This document shows positions 1 to 9,544 of a stretch of 64,000 nt of DNA, piece after piece (the stretch's first letter is position 1; each line of letters begins with the position of its first letter). This DNA comes from Bathynomus jamesi (Eukaryota > Arthropoda > Malacostraca > Isopoda > Cirolanidae). The translations under genes and the position numbers were made by a program. The DNA lies in contig JAJOZX010000485.1 of the NCBI GenBank assembly GCA_023014485.1, positions 606,001 to 670,000 of the forward strand, written 5' to 3'. The notes under the pieces were generated by a model. That model saw only the letters and a list, made by a program, of their open reading frames with translations. It was not told where the DNA came from and searched no databases.

Positions 1-229
1 CTGGAACTTACAAGGACACTTGGAAAGAAAAAAAAAAGGTGGGGCAAAATATAGTGAGTGGCCTTCGTATATAACTTGCTAACCGTAGTCTTAATTAAAT
101 ATTATTTTTCAAAGGGCGAGCGCCCGCAAAAGTGATCCATCCATAGAAGGAAGAGAGAACCAAAAAACAAAGTCTCCGAGGCTCAGTGATTTTTTTTCTT
201 AAATTTTTAAAAGACTGTAGTGTGTAAGA

Positions 230-230
<1 letters not shown>

Positions 231-278
<48 letters not shown>
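231..278. repeat. (TA)n microsatellite
   Basis: Pure AT dinucleotide run inside the LINE-A 5' region. The related copy at 37455 has only a short 'atgtatgtgt' here, so the array expanded after insertion. Confidence 0.95.
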
Positions 279-284
<6 letters not shown>

Positions 285-415
285 AGGAATAGAGGGAGAA
301 GTGTGTGTGTGTGTTTGAGAACATGCTGGACTGTTCACAGGGTAGATGAGACACAGAAAAGATCAGTAAAGGAGGACAGTGACAGGAGAAACGGGAGTTC
401 CAGCACTCCCTGCCT

Positions 416-940
416 CAGTGGCATAGCTAGAGGGGGGCTGGGGGCGATCGCCGCTCCCCCCCCCCCCAAGCCTCAGAAAGGATTTGTCGGAAAATTTCTC
501 CCTCTGTCAGAAAATTTGTCTCTTCTGTTTCACTTGTATTTGTACTTAAAAGAAGAACTCCAATTAATTTGTACGTGTTTTCAATATATGGTTGTTGTAG
601 CTACATTATTTTTTTCATTCTGTTATGGTGGGCAGTATAATATATAATGTTGCAAATTTTCTGGTCCATTGTTACACAGAGTGCATTGTGTGTTTTCCCT
701 TGTGAATCATTTTCTTTCATTTAATGGTAGTGTATTCTGCTTTTGTATTGCATTACTGAATACTGATGCAGCTGTGTTATCATATATTCCTCGCACTTAA
801 TAGATTCTTTGTATTGCCTGTAAATTGTTATGCTTGATGAGATAGATGAGTGATAAACGGTATCTCTGTCACGCCAGTTTTGTCGGAAAATTTGGGCTTT
901 CCCCCCCCCCCCCCACCAAAAACTTCTAGCTACACCACTG
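416..940. mobile_element. hAT-type MITE in LINE-A
   Basis: The ends are inverted repeats: CAGTGGCATAGCTAGA on the left and TCTAGCTACACCACTG on the right. Flanks 408-415 (ccctgcct) and 941-948 (ccctgtct) form an 8-bp target duplication with one mismatch. The LINE-A copy at 37.59 kb is uninterrupted at this point, which confirms the insertion. C-rich tracts lie just inside both ends. No transposase is encoded; 8-bp duplications and CAGTGG termini are typical of hAT elements. Confidence 0.75.
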
Positions 941-960
941 CCCTGTCTCCTGTCTAATGG

Positions 961-2160
961 CTCCCGCAGAGAGTACTTCCCTGGTCAATTACTTGTCTAC
1001 AATCTCCCCCTTATATACTATGCCTAAATTAGAAGTTTCAGGAAATAGGCTTAAGCCTACGTTAGGTACTATATCCGTTTTTAGTTTTAAACGTGATGGG
1101 TTGTAGTACCGTTTATTCGAAAAAAGAAGGCTACATAACCGATAACTTTTGTGAAGCTGAGGTTTGAGATACACTGTATATAATTTGTAGGTACAATTTC
1201 TTATGTACTGTCTCGCAGAAATAAAGCTGAATGTATGACTAACCTTCTGAATAAATAAGCCTTTGCCTGCGCGTTTGTTTTTATTAATAACCCAAAATAT
1301 AAAATAGCCAAAGAAAATTATTTCATCAATAATGTCATCAATAATTTCATCAATTCTTCTTTGTATAATTCTCCATATAAATAGTTTATATTTTCAATGA
1401 ATTTTCATTTGTGGAGTTGGGGAATAAGAGACGGATTTCGGGGGTGAGGAGAGTGTAAGACAAGGGAATCATCTTTGTTTACTTATAAAAGCAAACACGC
1501 AAGCAAATGTTTATTTATTCAGAGTGTTAAATCATATTTACAGTTTTATTTCGCTAATACAACGCACGAGAAATGTTAAATATAAATTATAACTTACATT
1601 GTCTTCCCTTTTACGACAGGAGTGGAGGATATAGAGAACTATTTATTTTCATTTTTATTCGCAATTTATGCGGAGGGGAGCCAGGGTGGGAGGAAACCTT
1701 GAGTATTGGGTACTCAATCATAAAAAAGCAAAGACATAGCATAAAGCCATTTCACATAAAGCCATTTAAAAATATCGATATTTTTCTCCTTGATTTTTAT
1801 TTTCTTGGCGGACTTCTTCCACAACTGTACAATGTGTACAGTTGTGGTTAAGGTCTTTGAAAAATTGTTAGCGTGGCTGTAAATGTATGGCAGCTCTCTT
1901 TATTTACAAACACGTAGTAAAGTCTATGAATGAATGATGTAAGATGGATGATCGAATGTGAATGGATAGACGAATAAATGATAACACACGCATGTATTCT
2001 GGATTATACAACATAAATGAAGCCACTCTCTAGTATCATTCTTTAGCTTCACTAATAATCGAATGTACTGTATTTAGTTTAATTAACGCCTATTATTATT
2101 ATATTATTATTAATTATTATATAGTTAAATAAATGCTTCGCCATATGGAAACAAAAGAAT
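961..2160. other. Unassigned AT-rich stretch
   Basis: No gene recognised. Short reading frames here have no family features. A perfect 13-bp-arm hairpin lies at 1819-1847 (ccacaactgtaca / tgtacagttgtgg), and imperfect 'atcatcaata' repeats lie near 1323-1360. Confidence 0.4.
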
Positions 2161-2165
2161 GAGAT

Positions 2166-2167
<2 letters not shown>

Positions 2168-2212
<45 letters not shown>
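2168..2212. repeat. (CA)n(TA)n microsatellite
   Basis: Compound dinucleotide tract: about 17 CA units followed by TA. Confidence 0.95.
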
Positions 2213-2354
2213 CATAAAACAAAGAACAGGGACGTAACTACAATATGTACCGAAATACACATGAAAATCATGTTTTCAAAACTGAAAAATCTTCATTCAT
2301 AAGGGAAAATGGTTACGTCATGACCACGTCGCAACACCGTTTCATGTTAGATGA

Positions 2355-2440
2355 ACGAGATTAAGCGACGTTAGTCTGTTCAGTCAGTGGATGGGTAACC
2401 ATCCTCCGCGTTCAGATGATGTAGCGACTCGTGGTTCTGA
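2355..2440 (+). other. 5S rRNA-like SINE head or pseudogene
   Basis: Two blocks resemble the internal part of 5S rRNA: 'ttaagcgacgtta' (5S: TTAAGCAACGTCG) and 'agtggatgggtaacc' (5S: TTGGATGGGTGACC), at roughly the 5S spacing. Upstream 5S sequence is not clear, so this is more likely a 5S-derived SINE or decayed pseudogene than a functional gene. The downstream limit is not visible. Confidence 0.35.
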
Positions 2441-2714
2441 TCCCACGTAAACCTGTAGGTGTCTCCGTCACATGACTTTTGCCGTTACGGAAGAAGTTAA
2501 ATAATCCAAAAAATAACAACCTAAAAGAAACACTTTAAATATTTCATTTAAAAATCAAGCTCAGAGTCCTTTTATAGAAGATTTTAGAGGTTGTATGGTT
2601 ACACACAGTAAAAGAGTTTGAAAGACCTGTGTTGAGTGACCAACGCATGGTAAATATAATGGGAAAGGATTATTGGTTTTTAAATAACGCAAGGGTTAAT
2701 CGACATTCTCATTT

Positions 2715-2922
2715 TTTCATCTACTTAACCGGTCAACTTTGGAACAACCTTCCTCAATCCATCTTTCCCCCCTGTCTGTGATCTCCAATCTTTCAAACGC
2801 AGAGTATCCAGGCATCTCGAAAACTTTGGATCTTGATTTTGGTTCTCTCTTTCTACTTCTATAGAGGAGGGTAGGAATTTTTATGGGCGTCCACCCTTGG
2901 GCCCTTCCTTCTTGCACACCCA
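2715..2922 (+). pseudogene. LINE-A 3'-terminal fragment
   Basis: Translation on plus contains ...LEQPSSIHLSPLSVISNLS..., the C-terminal tail seen on the minus strand at 52380-52560 (LPQSIFPPVCDLQSFKRR), followed by the shared 3' UTR. It is severely 5'-truncated, and in the opposite orientation to the other LINE-A copies. Confidence 0.55.
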
Positions 2923-2981
2923 AAAATCTAACTAATAACCATTAATTTACATGCGTAATATACTTAATTAAATGTCTAACC

Positions 2982-3164
2982 CAGTGCTGTTCAACTTCTA
3001 TAAAGCGCGGCCAAGATGTTGCCTATAATCATACACTGTTGGTTAATACGACTTAGGAACCCGCTGAATGTTGTTCTTCTACTAGAAATGACAAAAAGGG
3101 AAGAAAATTCAGAAATGAAATTTGGCAAAATTCCATTCCGCGGGCCGCAAGTTGGACAGCGCTG
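2982..3164. mobile_element. hAT-type MITE, 183 bp
   Basis: The termini CAGTGCTGTTCAACTT and AAGTTGGACAGCGCTG are inverted repeats. Both flanks carry the identical 8-mer gtctaacc (2974-2981 and 3165-3172), a perfect target-site duplication. It is too short to encode protein. Confidence 0.85.
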
Positions 3165-3172
3165 GTCTAACC

Positions 3173-4198
3173 TATCATGCCGCTGTTTGTGAGCCGTTTT
3201 ACAATACTTATTTGTTAGGTTACAATTTCAATGACAGTTATTTACAACAGTAAACTGAAGAATGTATATTTCCCATCACTAAGGGAAGGAGGAGAGAAAT
3301 AGAAGGTAATCCTTATAAGTTCCACTTATAAACCAACCTAATAATGAATAATTAACACCATGAGAAGATTGCATTGAAAGGAAAGACTATGTAGAAATGA
3401 AGGATTCTGGAATGACATTTATAAATTGCAAATACAAGGGAACTTGGGATTTCACAAATAACTTATGCCTCAACATTTCACCAAGGGTGGTAAGAAGATG
3501 TTGCATTTATCATTGTTCTGACAGTGAGGGAAAATTAATGAGACAGCATCGTATTAATCGGCTTAATTTTGCCATTTCGTGTATGTTAATGAGGGGCTGA
3601 ATTCTTGAAACAGGATTATACTTTCCGACGAGAACGCCTTATAATCAACTAATCATGGACAACTTCGTTGTTGGCGTTCAAACAACACCATTATAATCGT
3701 GAAAATACTTAGAAAGAAGCACCAAGTGGGTATGTATGGGGATGGATTCATCTCTGTGGTGTTGGACAACTGACACCAATCAGTAGAAGATTTACATTCG
3801 ATCAATACACATAAATTCTAGAAGAAGTAATGTTACCATCTCTTGAAGCGCACGCGCTTCTATATCCAAAAAGCATAATTTTTGTCTCATTCATATCCAC
3901 AGATGACTCTTCTTTACCTCACAATCTGTGTGGACGTGGTTCGAAAAAAAAATGGGATATCGATCGAACTTTTGGAGTTTCCTAGTAAAGAGTATGTCTT
4001 GAAACCAGTAAAAAGGTATGGTCCAAGATGGTCAGTCTCTAAGAACTTCGGAGGAAAGGTCATCAGTAACCCTATTACAGCATACCAACAAAGTATGGAA
4101 AGGATTCAAAATAAAGCCTAGGTTTCTTGTTTACATTTGAAATGTGTTTCAAAAGGAATGTTAGAAATAATTACTGAAAGTATTGTAAGAACTCATTA
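3173..4198. other. Unassigned stretch
   Basis: Only short frames are present (about 67 codons from 3397, about 79 from 3882). Neither shows a recognised domain, splice pattern or repeat relationship, so no gene is called. Confidence 0.4.
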
Positions 4199-4206
4199 CT
4201 CTTTTT

Positions 4207-4406
4207 GAATCACCTGAAGATCAGGGCCCCCAGCCTTCTTTAGTTAGCTTTATAAGAACTAACGAAATATCATGACCTAACCTAACCAATCGTCAAGAGC
4301 GTACAGTTGACCTAACGAGTGGTTAGGTTAGATCGTGATATTTTCGTTAGTTAGCCTTATAAGACTAACTAGAGAAGGCTGGGGTGCCCTGATCTTCAGG
4401 TGATCC
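4207..4406. mobile_element. Foldback MITE (GGATCACC family) with TTAGG-like core
   Basis: Palindromic element. The ends read g(g/a)atcacctgaagatcaggg on the left, with its complement on the right. The flanking 8-mers at 4199-4206 and 4407-4414 are both ctcttttt, a perfect target duplication. The interior carries ttgaccta, cgattggttagg-type and gatattttcgttagtt blocks as inverted arms. Closely related copies lie at 7654 and 33961. No protein is encoded; the 8-bp duplication suggests mobilisation by an hAT-like or similar transposase. Confidence 0.85.
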
Positions 4407-4414
4407 CTCTTTTT

Positions 4415-5141
4415 TTTTTAAATATAATAATGAATATTATATAAACTTTTTCTTAATAAATAATAAATTATTATACATTTTTAACATTTTTCTTTTTAAC
4501 TTCCTTTCAGAAGTGTTTTTATTCCCTATTACATCTATCGTTACGACCCAGCTTTATCTTTACATCATTGGGAATTCGCAAAACAAAGGTACTCTATAAA
4601 GAATAGACAGGTATTCAAACATATGAACAATATCAGATAACGAAGTGATTTAAGGATTATCTACGAGGAGAATGTATGTGCTTCAACGTGACTTTGTTCA
4701 CTTTTTGTACGACACTATTAATGATGAATTATTATGCTCTCTACGATAAAGAAAGATAGGAGCTATTGAAGAAAGATAATGTAATGATGTAAAAAAAGTA
4801 CAATAGAAGCATGATAAAAATAATGATGAAGTTTTTAACATTAGAGTAACTTAAATATTTGAAATTAACCCAAATAATTCTCTATTAATAAACTATGAAA
4901 ACCTAATAGGTACGCTTTCCATGTCTCCACCCCCTTCCCTCTACTAAGGGGGGGGGGGGGTGCATGCATTATTTCGTTTACTTTGTTCTTTAACTTCGTT
5001 CACAGATTTGTTAGCCACTAAATGCCAAAATTTGCTGGTTAACATTAATAAGTTAGAAATTGAATTAACGTATATTGTTGATGTAAATGAATAAAATATT
5101 GGTTAGTAGATATTGAAAAACCAATAATCAGTAAAATCCTC
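4415..5141. other. Unassigned AT-rich stretch
   Basis: No gene or element recognised. A poly-G run occurs at about 4949-4961. Confidence 0.4.
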
Positions 5142-5449
5142 GGTACTTTTGCATTATCCTCCCAACACTAATTTTTTTATAATGGAAGGAAAATAAAGTA
5201 CGTTAGCAAAACACTTTTAATTTTTAATCGTGAAAAGGCATGACCTAACCTAACCTAACCTAACCTAACTTGAAGCCGGCTAACTACGGCTAACGCCTGC
5301 GGCGGGCTGTTTTTACCGTAACCTAACCTAACCTAACCTAATACCAACACTAATTTTTTTTATAATGGAAGGAAAATAAAGTTCCATAACCAAAACCAAA
5401 CCAACATTATATAAAAAAATTGGTGTTGGGAGGATAATGCAAAAGAACC
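5142..5449. mobile_element. Foldback MITE carrying (CCTAA)n arrays
   Basis: The inverted ends pair ggtacttttgcattatcctc (left) with its complement on the right. Two telomere-like arrays, five CCTAA units at 5244-5269 and four at 5322-5341, flank a GC-rich centre. A segment starting 'ccaacactaattttttt' occurs near both arms in direct orientation. The arrays are interstitial and part of a repeat, not a chromosome end. Confidence 0.65.
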
Positions 5450-5728
5450 AAATCCTTTTTTAATACGATAAATTAAATTCCAAAAACGATGTTGTTTAAT
5501 AATATTATGTATACTATCAAAATAGTATATCCGGTTTAGTAATGAGAATAAACATTTTTGGAATAATTTTTGAATTTGCCATTAATCTACAGTAGGTTTT
5601 GGATTAATTATGACTGCCCGGTTAGGTCAACTGTACGCCCTTGACGATTGGTTAGGTTAAGGCGTGGTATTTTGTTTAAACTAACGAAAATATCACGACT
5701 TAACCTAACCAATCATCAAGGGCGTACA

Positions 5729-7557
5729 CGTAGGGTGGCCCACTTTTCAATTTTTTTTAAAAGTATAGGTGATCGTGGTTTTTCCCATTATTTGGCACTA
5801 TACTAGCACATTGGTACCATTTTTACAAAAATTGATCAATATTTAGGGGTCTCGCATCGACCTTGAAATTACTAGTTTTTTTAAAATGCGTACCGTACTT
5901 TTTAACTTTTTACTGAATCAAGATAAATCATTAAGTATGGATGTTTCTGAATCCTCTTAATGAGAGAAGTCGTTTTAGGTGCCTGCCAATGTCATACGAC
6001 TAACGGTTTGAAGGTTGTGCCTGTATACAGGTAATATCAATGTGCTAGTATAGTGCCAAATAATGGGAAAAACCACGATCACCTATACTTTTCAAAAAAA
6101 TGAGTCACCATACCCGGGCGGAATGTATAATGTATATAGGTAATTAGAAAATGCCACTATGCCTGTGCCAGGTACTAACCTATTTCTTTTTTGCAGATCA
6201 TAACATTTTTAAATTCTGTCTGAGTCTCATCTCTTTGTCATGACAAATCGATGGCAACCATAACTGGAAGAACTCTTGAAGCTACAAATAGAGAGTCATC
6301 AAAGGAAAGGCGAAAATAACATCGCTACTTCTCTAAGATCGGACCTCGGAAATATTTTTAGTTGGCAACCGTCGTCCTCCATCAGTGGTAGCAAATTGCC
6401 AACAACACGGCAGGAAGGAAGAAAACGTCCTCGCCAGGAGCCGCAAACCTCAAAGTGGCATACGAAACCGGAGATGAGGCCATGGAGAATGATGATACTG
6501 GCATGTCAGGAGAGTCGAGACAGAATAGCGTTTCCCCTGCCGAAAGAGCAAGTGTGTCTGTCAATCTTCCTCGCCGCATCCTTAATGCACCTGCTGTCAT
6601 GGAAGTGGCTGGTCGTTCCGCATGTCCAATAATCAGGTGCGTATTGTGTATAGTTATTCATCGATAGCGTCAGTTTTAAAGTGTCCCGTAACCCACATGT
6701 TTCTTGACAGTTCCTTTCCAACTTTCCATTCTCTACAAAGGTAGTAAGCATGTGGCTGCTATCACACGTTCGCGGATCCACCAGCAGACCTCAATCAGTT
6801 CAGCATCTCGAAAGAAACGGCTCGCCGGGGAAGAGTGTCACATCGCCGTGAAGTGGCGACGGCTGTGAAGGACCCTTCACGCCACCGAGGCACACTGTGT
6901 CCACTGGGATGGCAAAATGGTCAAGAGGTCAGTTGATTAAGTTTTCATAGCTATCAATTTTATTAATGAGATTCATAAACATAATGTCAATTAAAAAGAG
7001 AACTGAATGTGAACAAAAATAGGTACTTTACAACATGAAATTGAAATATATGGCATGTGTTTCAGAACTTCCTTGGAACGGCGGAGCACAGAGGGACAAC
7101 GTTGCAGCCAGTGACGTGTGATAGTGGTCAATACAATGCAAAAGTGATTGTTTAAGTTATTGTTTCTTTCTTCCTTATTTGTCTGCTATTTGCTGATTTT
7201 TTGAAAAGTATAGGTGATCGTGGTTTTCCCATTATTGGCACTATATAGCACATTGGTATTACCTGTATACAGGCACAACTTTTTAAACCGTTAGTCGTAT
7301 GACATTGGAAGGCCCACCAAACGACTTTCTCATCAAGAGGATTCAGAAAACATCCCTACTTAATGATTATTGATTCAGTAAAAAGTTAAAAGTAACGCAT
7401 TTTAAAAAAACCTCGTAATTTCAAAGTCGATGCGAGACCCCTAAATATTGATCAATTTTGTTAAATGGTACCAATGTGCTAGTATAGTGCCAAATAATGG
7501 GAAAAACTACGAGAACCTATACTTTTAAAAAAAAAATTGAAAAGTGGGCCACCTAGG
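5729..7557 (+). mobile_element. 1.8-kb DNA transposon with compound palindromic ends
   Basis: The left end (5729-6113) and right end (7201-7557) are about 360-bp inverted copies. Each is itself nearly palindromic: the block agtataggtgatcgtggttt appears at both sides of each end. The outermost termini are cgtagggtggcccactttt and the complement aaaagtgggccacctagg. Flanks gcgtaca (5722-5728) and ccgtaca (7558-7564) suggest a duplicated target inside the host foldback. The 1.1-kb core holds possible exons of a decayed gene. No superfamily can be assigned with certainty. Confidence 0.6.
6196..7140 (+). pseudogene. Decayed multi-exon gene of the 1.8-kb transposon
   Basis: The segment after an acceptor-like tttcttttttgcag (6195) is open from about 6380 in the frame reading KVAYETGDEAMENDD...; an upstream ATG at 6251 shares that frame but is cut by stops. 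It ends at a donor-like cag|gtgcgt (6635). A later piece, 6860-6931, encodes HCVHWDGKMV before ag|gtcagt; HWDGK is a motif I associate with multicopy transposon proteins of arthropods. A third piece follows tttcag at 7065. Stops and frameshifts indicate a remnant. Function is not established; a transposase role is inferred only from its position between terminal inverted repeats. Confidence 0.3.
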
Positions 7558-7653
7558 CCGTACAGTTGACCTACCAGGCATTCAATTAACCTAAACAGGC
7601 ACTCACCTCCGTTGACCTAACCGGGCATTCAATTAGCCTAACCGGGCATTAAT

Positions 7654-7849
7654 GGATCACTTGAAGATCAGGCCCCTAACCTTCTTTAGTTAGCTTATAA
7701 AGCTAACTAACAAAAATATCACGACCTAACTTAAACAATCGTCAAGGGCGTACAGTTGACATAACGATTGGTTAGGTAGGTCGTGATATTTTCGTTAGTT
7801 AGCCTTATAAGGCTAACTAAAGAAGGCTGGGGGCCCTGATCTTCAGGTG
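7654..7849. mobile_element. Foldback MITE (GGATCACC family), second copy
   Basis: Same family as 4207-4406: ggatcacttgaagatcaggc at the left, ccctgatcttcaggtg at the right, and the same inverted TTAGG-like core. The right terminus is slightly degraded and the target duplication is not clear. Confidence 0.75.
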
Positions 7850-8530
7850 TACCATTCAATTAACCTAACGGGATCAATTAACTAACATAGTGTAGTAATA
7901 TTCGATGTGGATCGACAATTGTTGAACGTGCACGTGGTCTTCCAGCCATCTTTAATTTACCATATTAAAATAGGATTTACCCTAATAATCTTCCTCCACG
8001 ATACTTTCCTGACTTTGGTGTCCCATAACGACCAGAATCAATTTACAACATATAACCATACATTCCATAAAATCTCTTTAAAAATACTTTGTAGGTTGAC
8101 ATGAATATAAATTTGAAATGAAATAATTAAAAATCTATTCTCATACCTGAAGAATTTTCAGCTTTCAATTCGAAAACACATACTGCAGTTACCTCCTTGT
8201 TCTTTTTAGTGTGTGGGTGTGTGTGTGTGTGTGTGTGTGTATTATTCTGATGCCTTGGTTTCCGTACAATGAAGTATTTTTTAACTATAGTATAGGGACA
8301 TACGCTTATTACGCTAAACACCATTCAGATTTTAATAAAAATAATCTACAATGTGTATTATTATTCCATTTTCCATTGTTTGACCCAAAGTTTATCGGAA
8401 TTTTTACAATTTTTTAATTACACTCGTCATATTCTATGGTCCTTATCCATCTTTCCTCAAGCAGTTCAATCCCTCTTTATACTAGGGCTGGTCTCGGACG
8501 AGAAGACACTTTATTTTAACACTCCATAAA
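7850..8530. other. Unassigned stretch with (GT)n
   Basis: No gene recognised. A (GT)n run lies at about 8212-8240. Confidence 0.4.
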
Positions 8531-8596
8531 ATTACAATAAAAAAAGCATTAAGCACAAAGCACAATATAAAGAAATAAATTCCGAAAACTTTTGGG

Positions 8597-8623
8597 CCAC
8601 CCTAGTATATATATATATATATA

Positions 8624-8662
<39 letters not shown>

Positions 8663-8998
8663 GGATCCACCTCCTAAGGAGACGTAGTTTTACATTCAGG
8701 ATAAAAACGAAGACGTAGAGCAAAAAGTCATTATATTGGCTGCAGCCGACGTTTCGGGCAACGCTACCATCTTCAAGGCCTAATTAATAGATAGCTAAAA
8801 TTAATAAATGACACAAAAGATATAAATGACGAGAGTTAAAACCAAATAATGTACAGAATTAAAATTATTCGAAAATAGAAAATACAAAATAGAAACAATC
8901 TAAAACAAGATCAAATCAAAAGTAAAATATATAAATGACACAAAAAATATAGGAATGATGTGTGTTTATGTCTTCGTTTTTAATCCTGTGTGTGTATA

Positions 8999-9040
<42 letters not shown>
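8597..9040. repeat. (TA)n tracts around a Penelope-like tail
   Basis: Two (TA)n arrays (about 8606-8656 and 8996-9038) bracket a 340-bp A-rich segment. It contains the block gtttcgggcaacgctacc followed by repeated 'aatgacacaaaa.atata' units. Both ends carry inverted 'cttcgtttt' words (8703-8711 complement and 8972-8980). Confidence 0.5.
8751..8778 (-). ncRNA. Hammerhead-ribozyme-like core
   Basis: On the minus strand: ttgaaga, then stem ggta-gcg-ttgcc, then cgaaac. This matches the hammerhead pattern CUGANGA-stem II-GAAA with the first C replaced. Hammerheads are known from Penelope-like retroelement ends. Only the core is recognisable by eye; stems I and III and the cleavage triplet were not established. 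Confidence 0.3.
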
Positions 9041-9043
<3 letters not shown>

Positions 9044-9188
9044 GAAATTGATAGGAATTTTTAGGGACATTAAAGATAATACGAAATTTTTGGGATAAAC
9101 GAAGTAACGAAAGAGAAAATTTGTCCTTCACTAAAAATGATTTTGGCCATCCAGCACGAAGGAAGATTGAAGAAGCGATGATATAGAT

Positions 9189-9413
9189 CAGTGGTTTCCA
9201 AACTTTTATGGTGGCGACCCTGAATACAATATTGTCCTGGCCTGGCGACCCTAAACGCTGGTACATGCAGTGTTAATGACCAATCATTTTGATACGTTGT
9301 GTTTATATTCATATAGTTTGATCGAATCAGTCGTTGAGAATTTCCGTCCCGCGACCCTCAGGAACACCTTCTCGACCCTCACTTGGGTCGCGACCATGGT
9401 TTGGGAACCACCG
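9189..9413. mobile_element. hAT-type MITE, 225 bp
   Basis: Termini cagtggtttccaaac and gtttgggaaccaccg pair as inverted repeats. The flanks are the identical 8-mer atatagat (9181-9188 and 9414-9421). The internal inverted words gcgaccct/agggtcgc add to the palindromic look. It is inserted just 3' of an integrase-like fragment (FGHPARRKIEEA, 9125-9175). Confidence 0.88.
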
Positions 9414-9544
9414 ATATAGATAAAGACTTAATTTTAATCTATCTTCAATGTTTGCCATGAAACAAATGAGGAGGCTTCTTAGTCCTTAAAATTTTTACAG
9501 GTGATCTCGTATCTCCGATGCACATCTCCGATGCACCAACTGTC

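Larger units (their letters stand above)
110..960 (-). mobile_element. LINE-A copy, internally deleted
   Basis: Bases 115-170 match the 3' end of the minus-strand LINE-A copy near 35690-35760 (same 'gggcga..gccygcaaaa..ccatagaggaag' pattern). Bases 170-415 and 941-960 match its 5' end near 37385-37605. The EN and RT coding parts between them are missing, so a 3' end is joined directly to a 5' end. A (TA)n tract and a hAT MITE sit inside the copy. No coding capacity remains. Confidence 0.6.
5612..7582. mobile_element. TTAGG-core foldback split by a larger insertion
   Basis: The left arm (5612-5728) reads gcccggttaggtcaactgta...cgattggttagg... and folds back to ...ccaatcatcaagggcgtaca. The palindrome resumes at 7558 with gtacagttgaccta. 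The two halves rejoin if 5729-7557 is removed. A related uninterrupted unit is at 48060-48200. Confidence 0.6.

Noticed and set aside
3882..4121. Possible small gene of 79 codons
   Set aside because: No domain, no splice context, and similar short frames are expected by chance.
5244..5341. Telomere or chromosome end from (CCTAA)n
   Set aside because: Short arrays inside a palindromic MITE, with similar words in several other MITEs and normal sequence on both sides.
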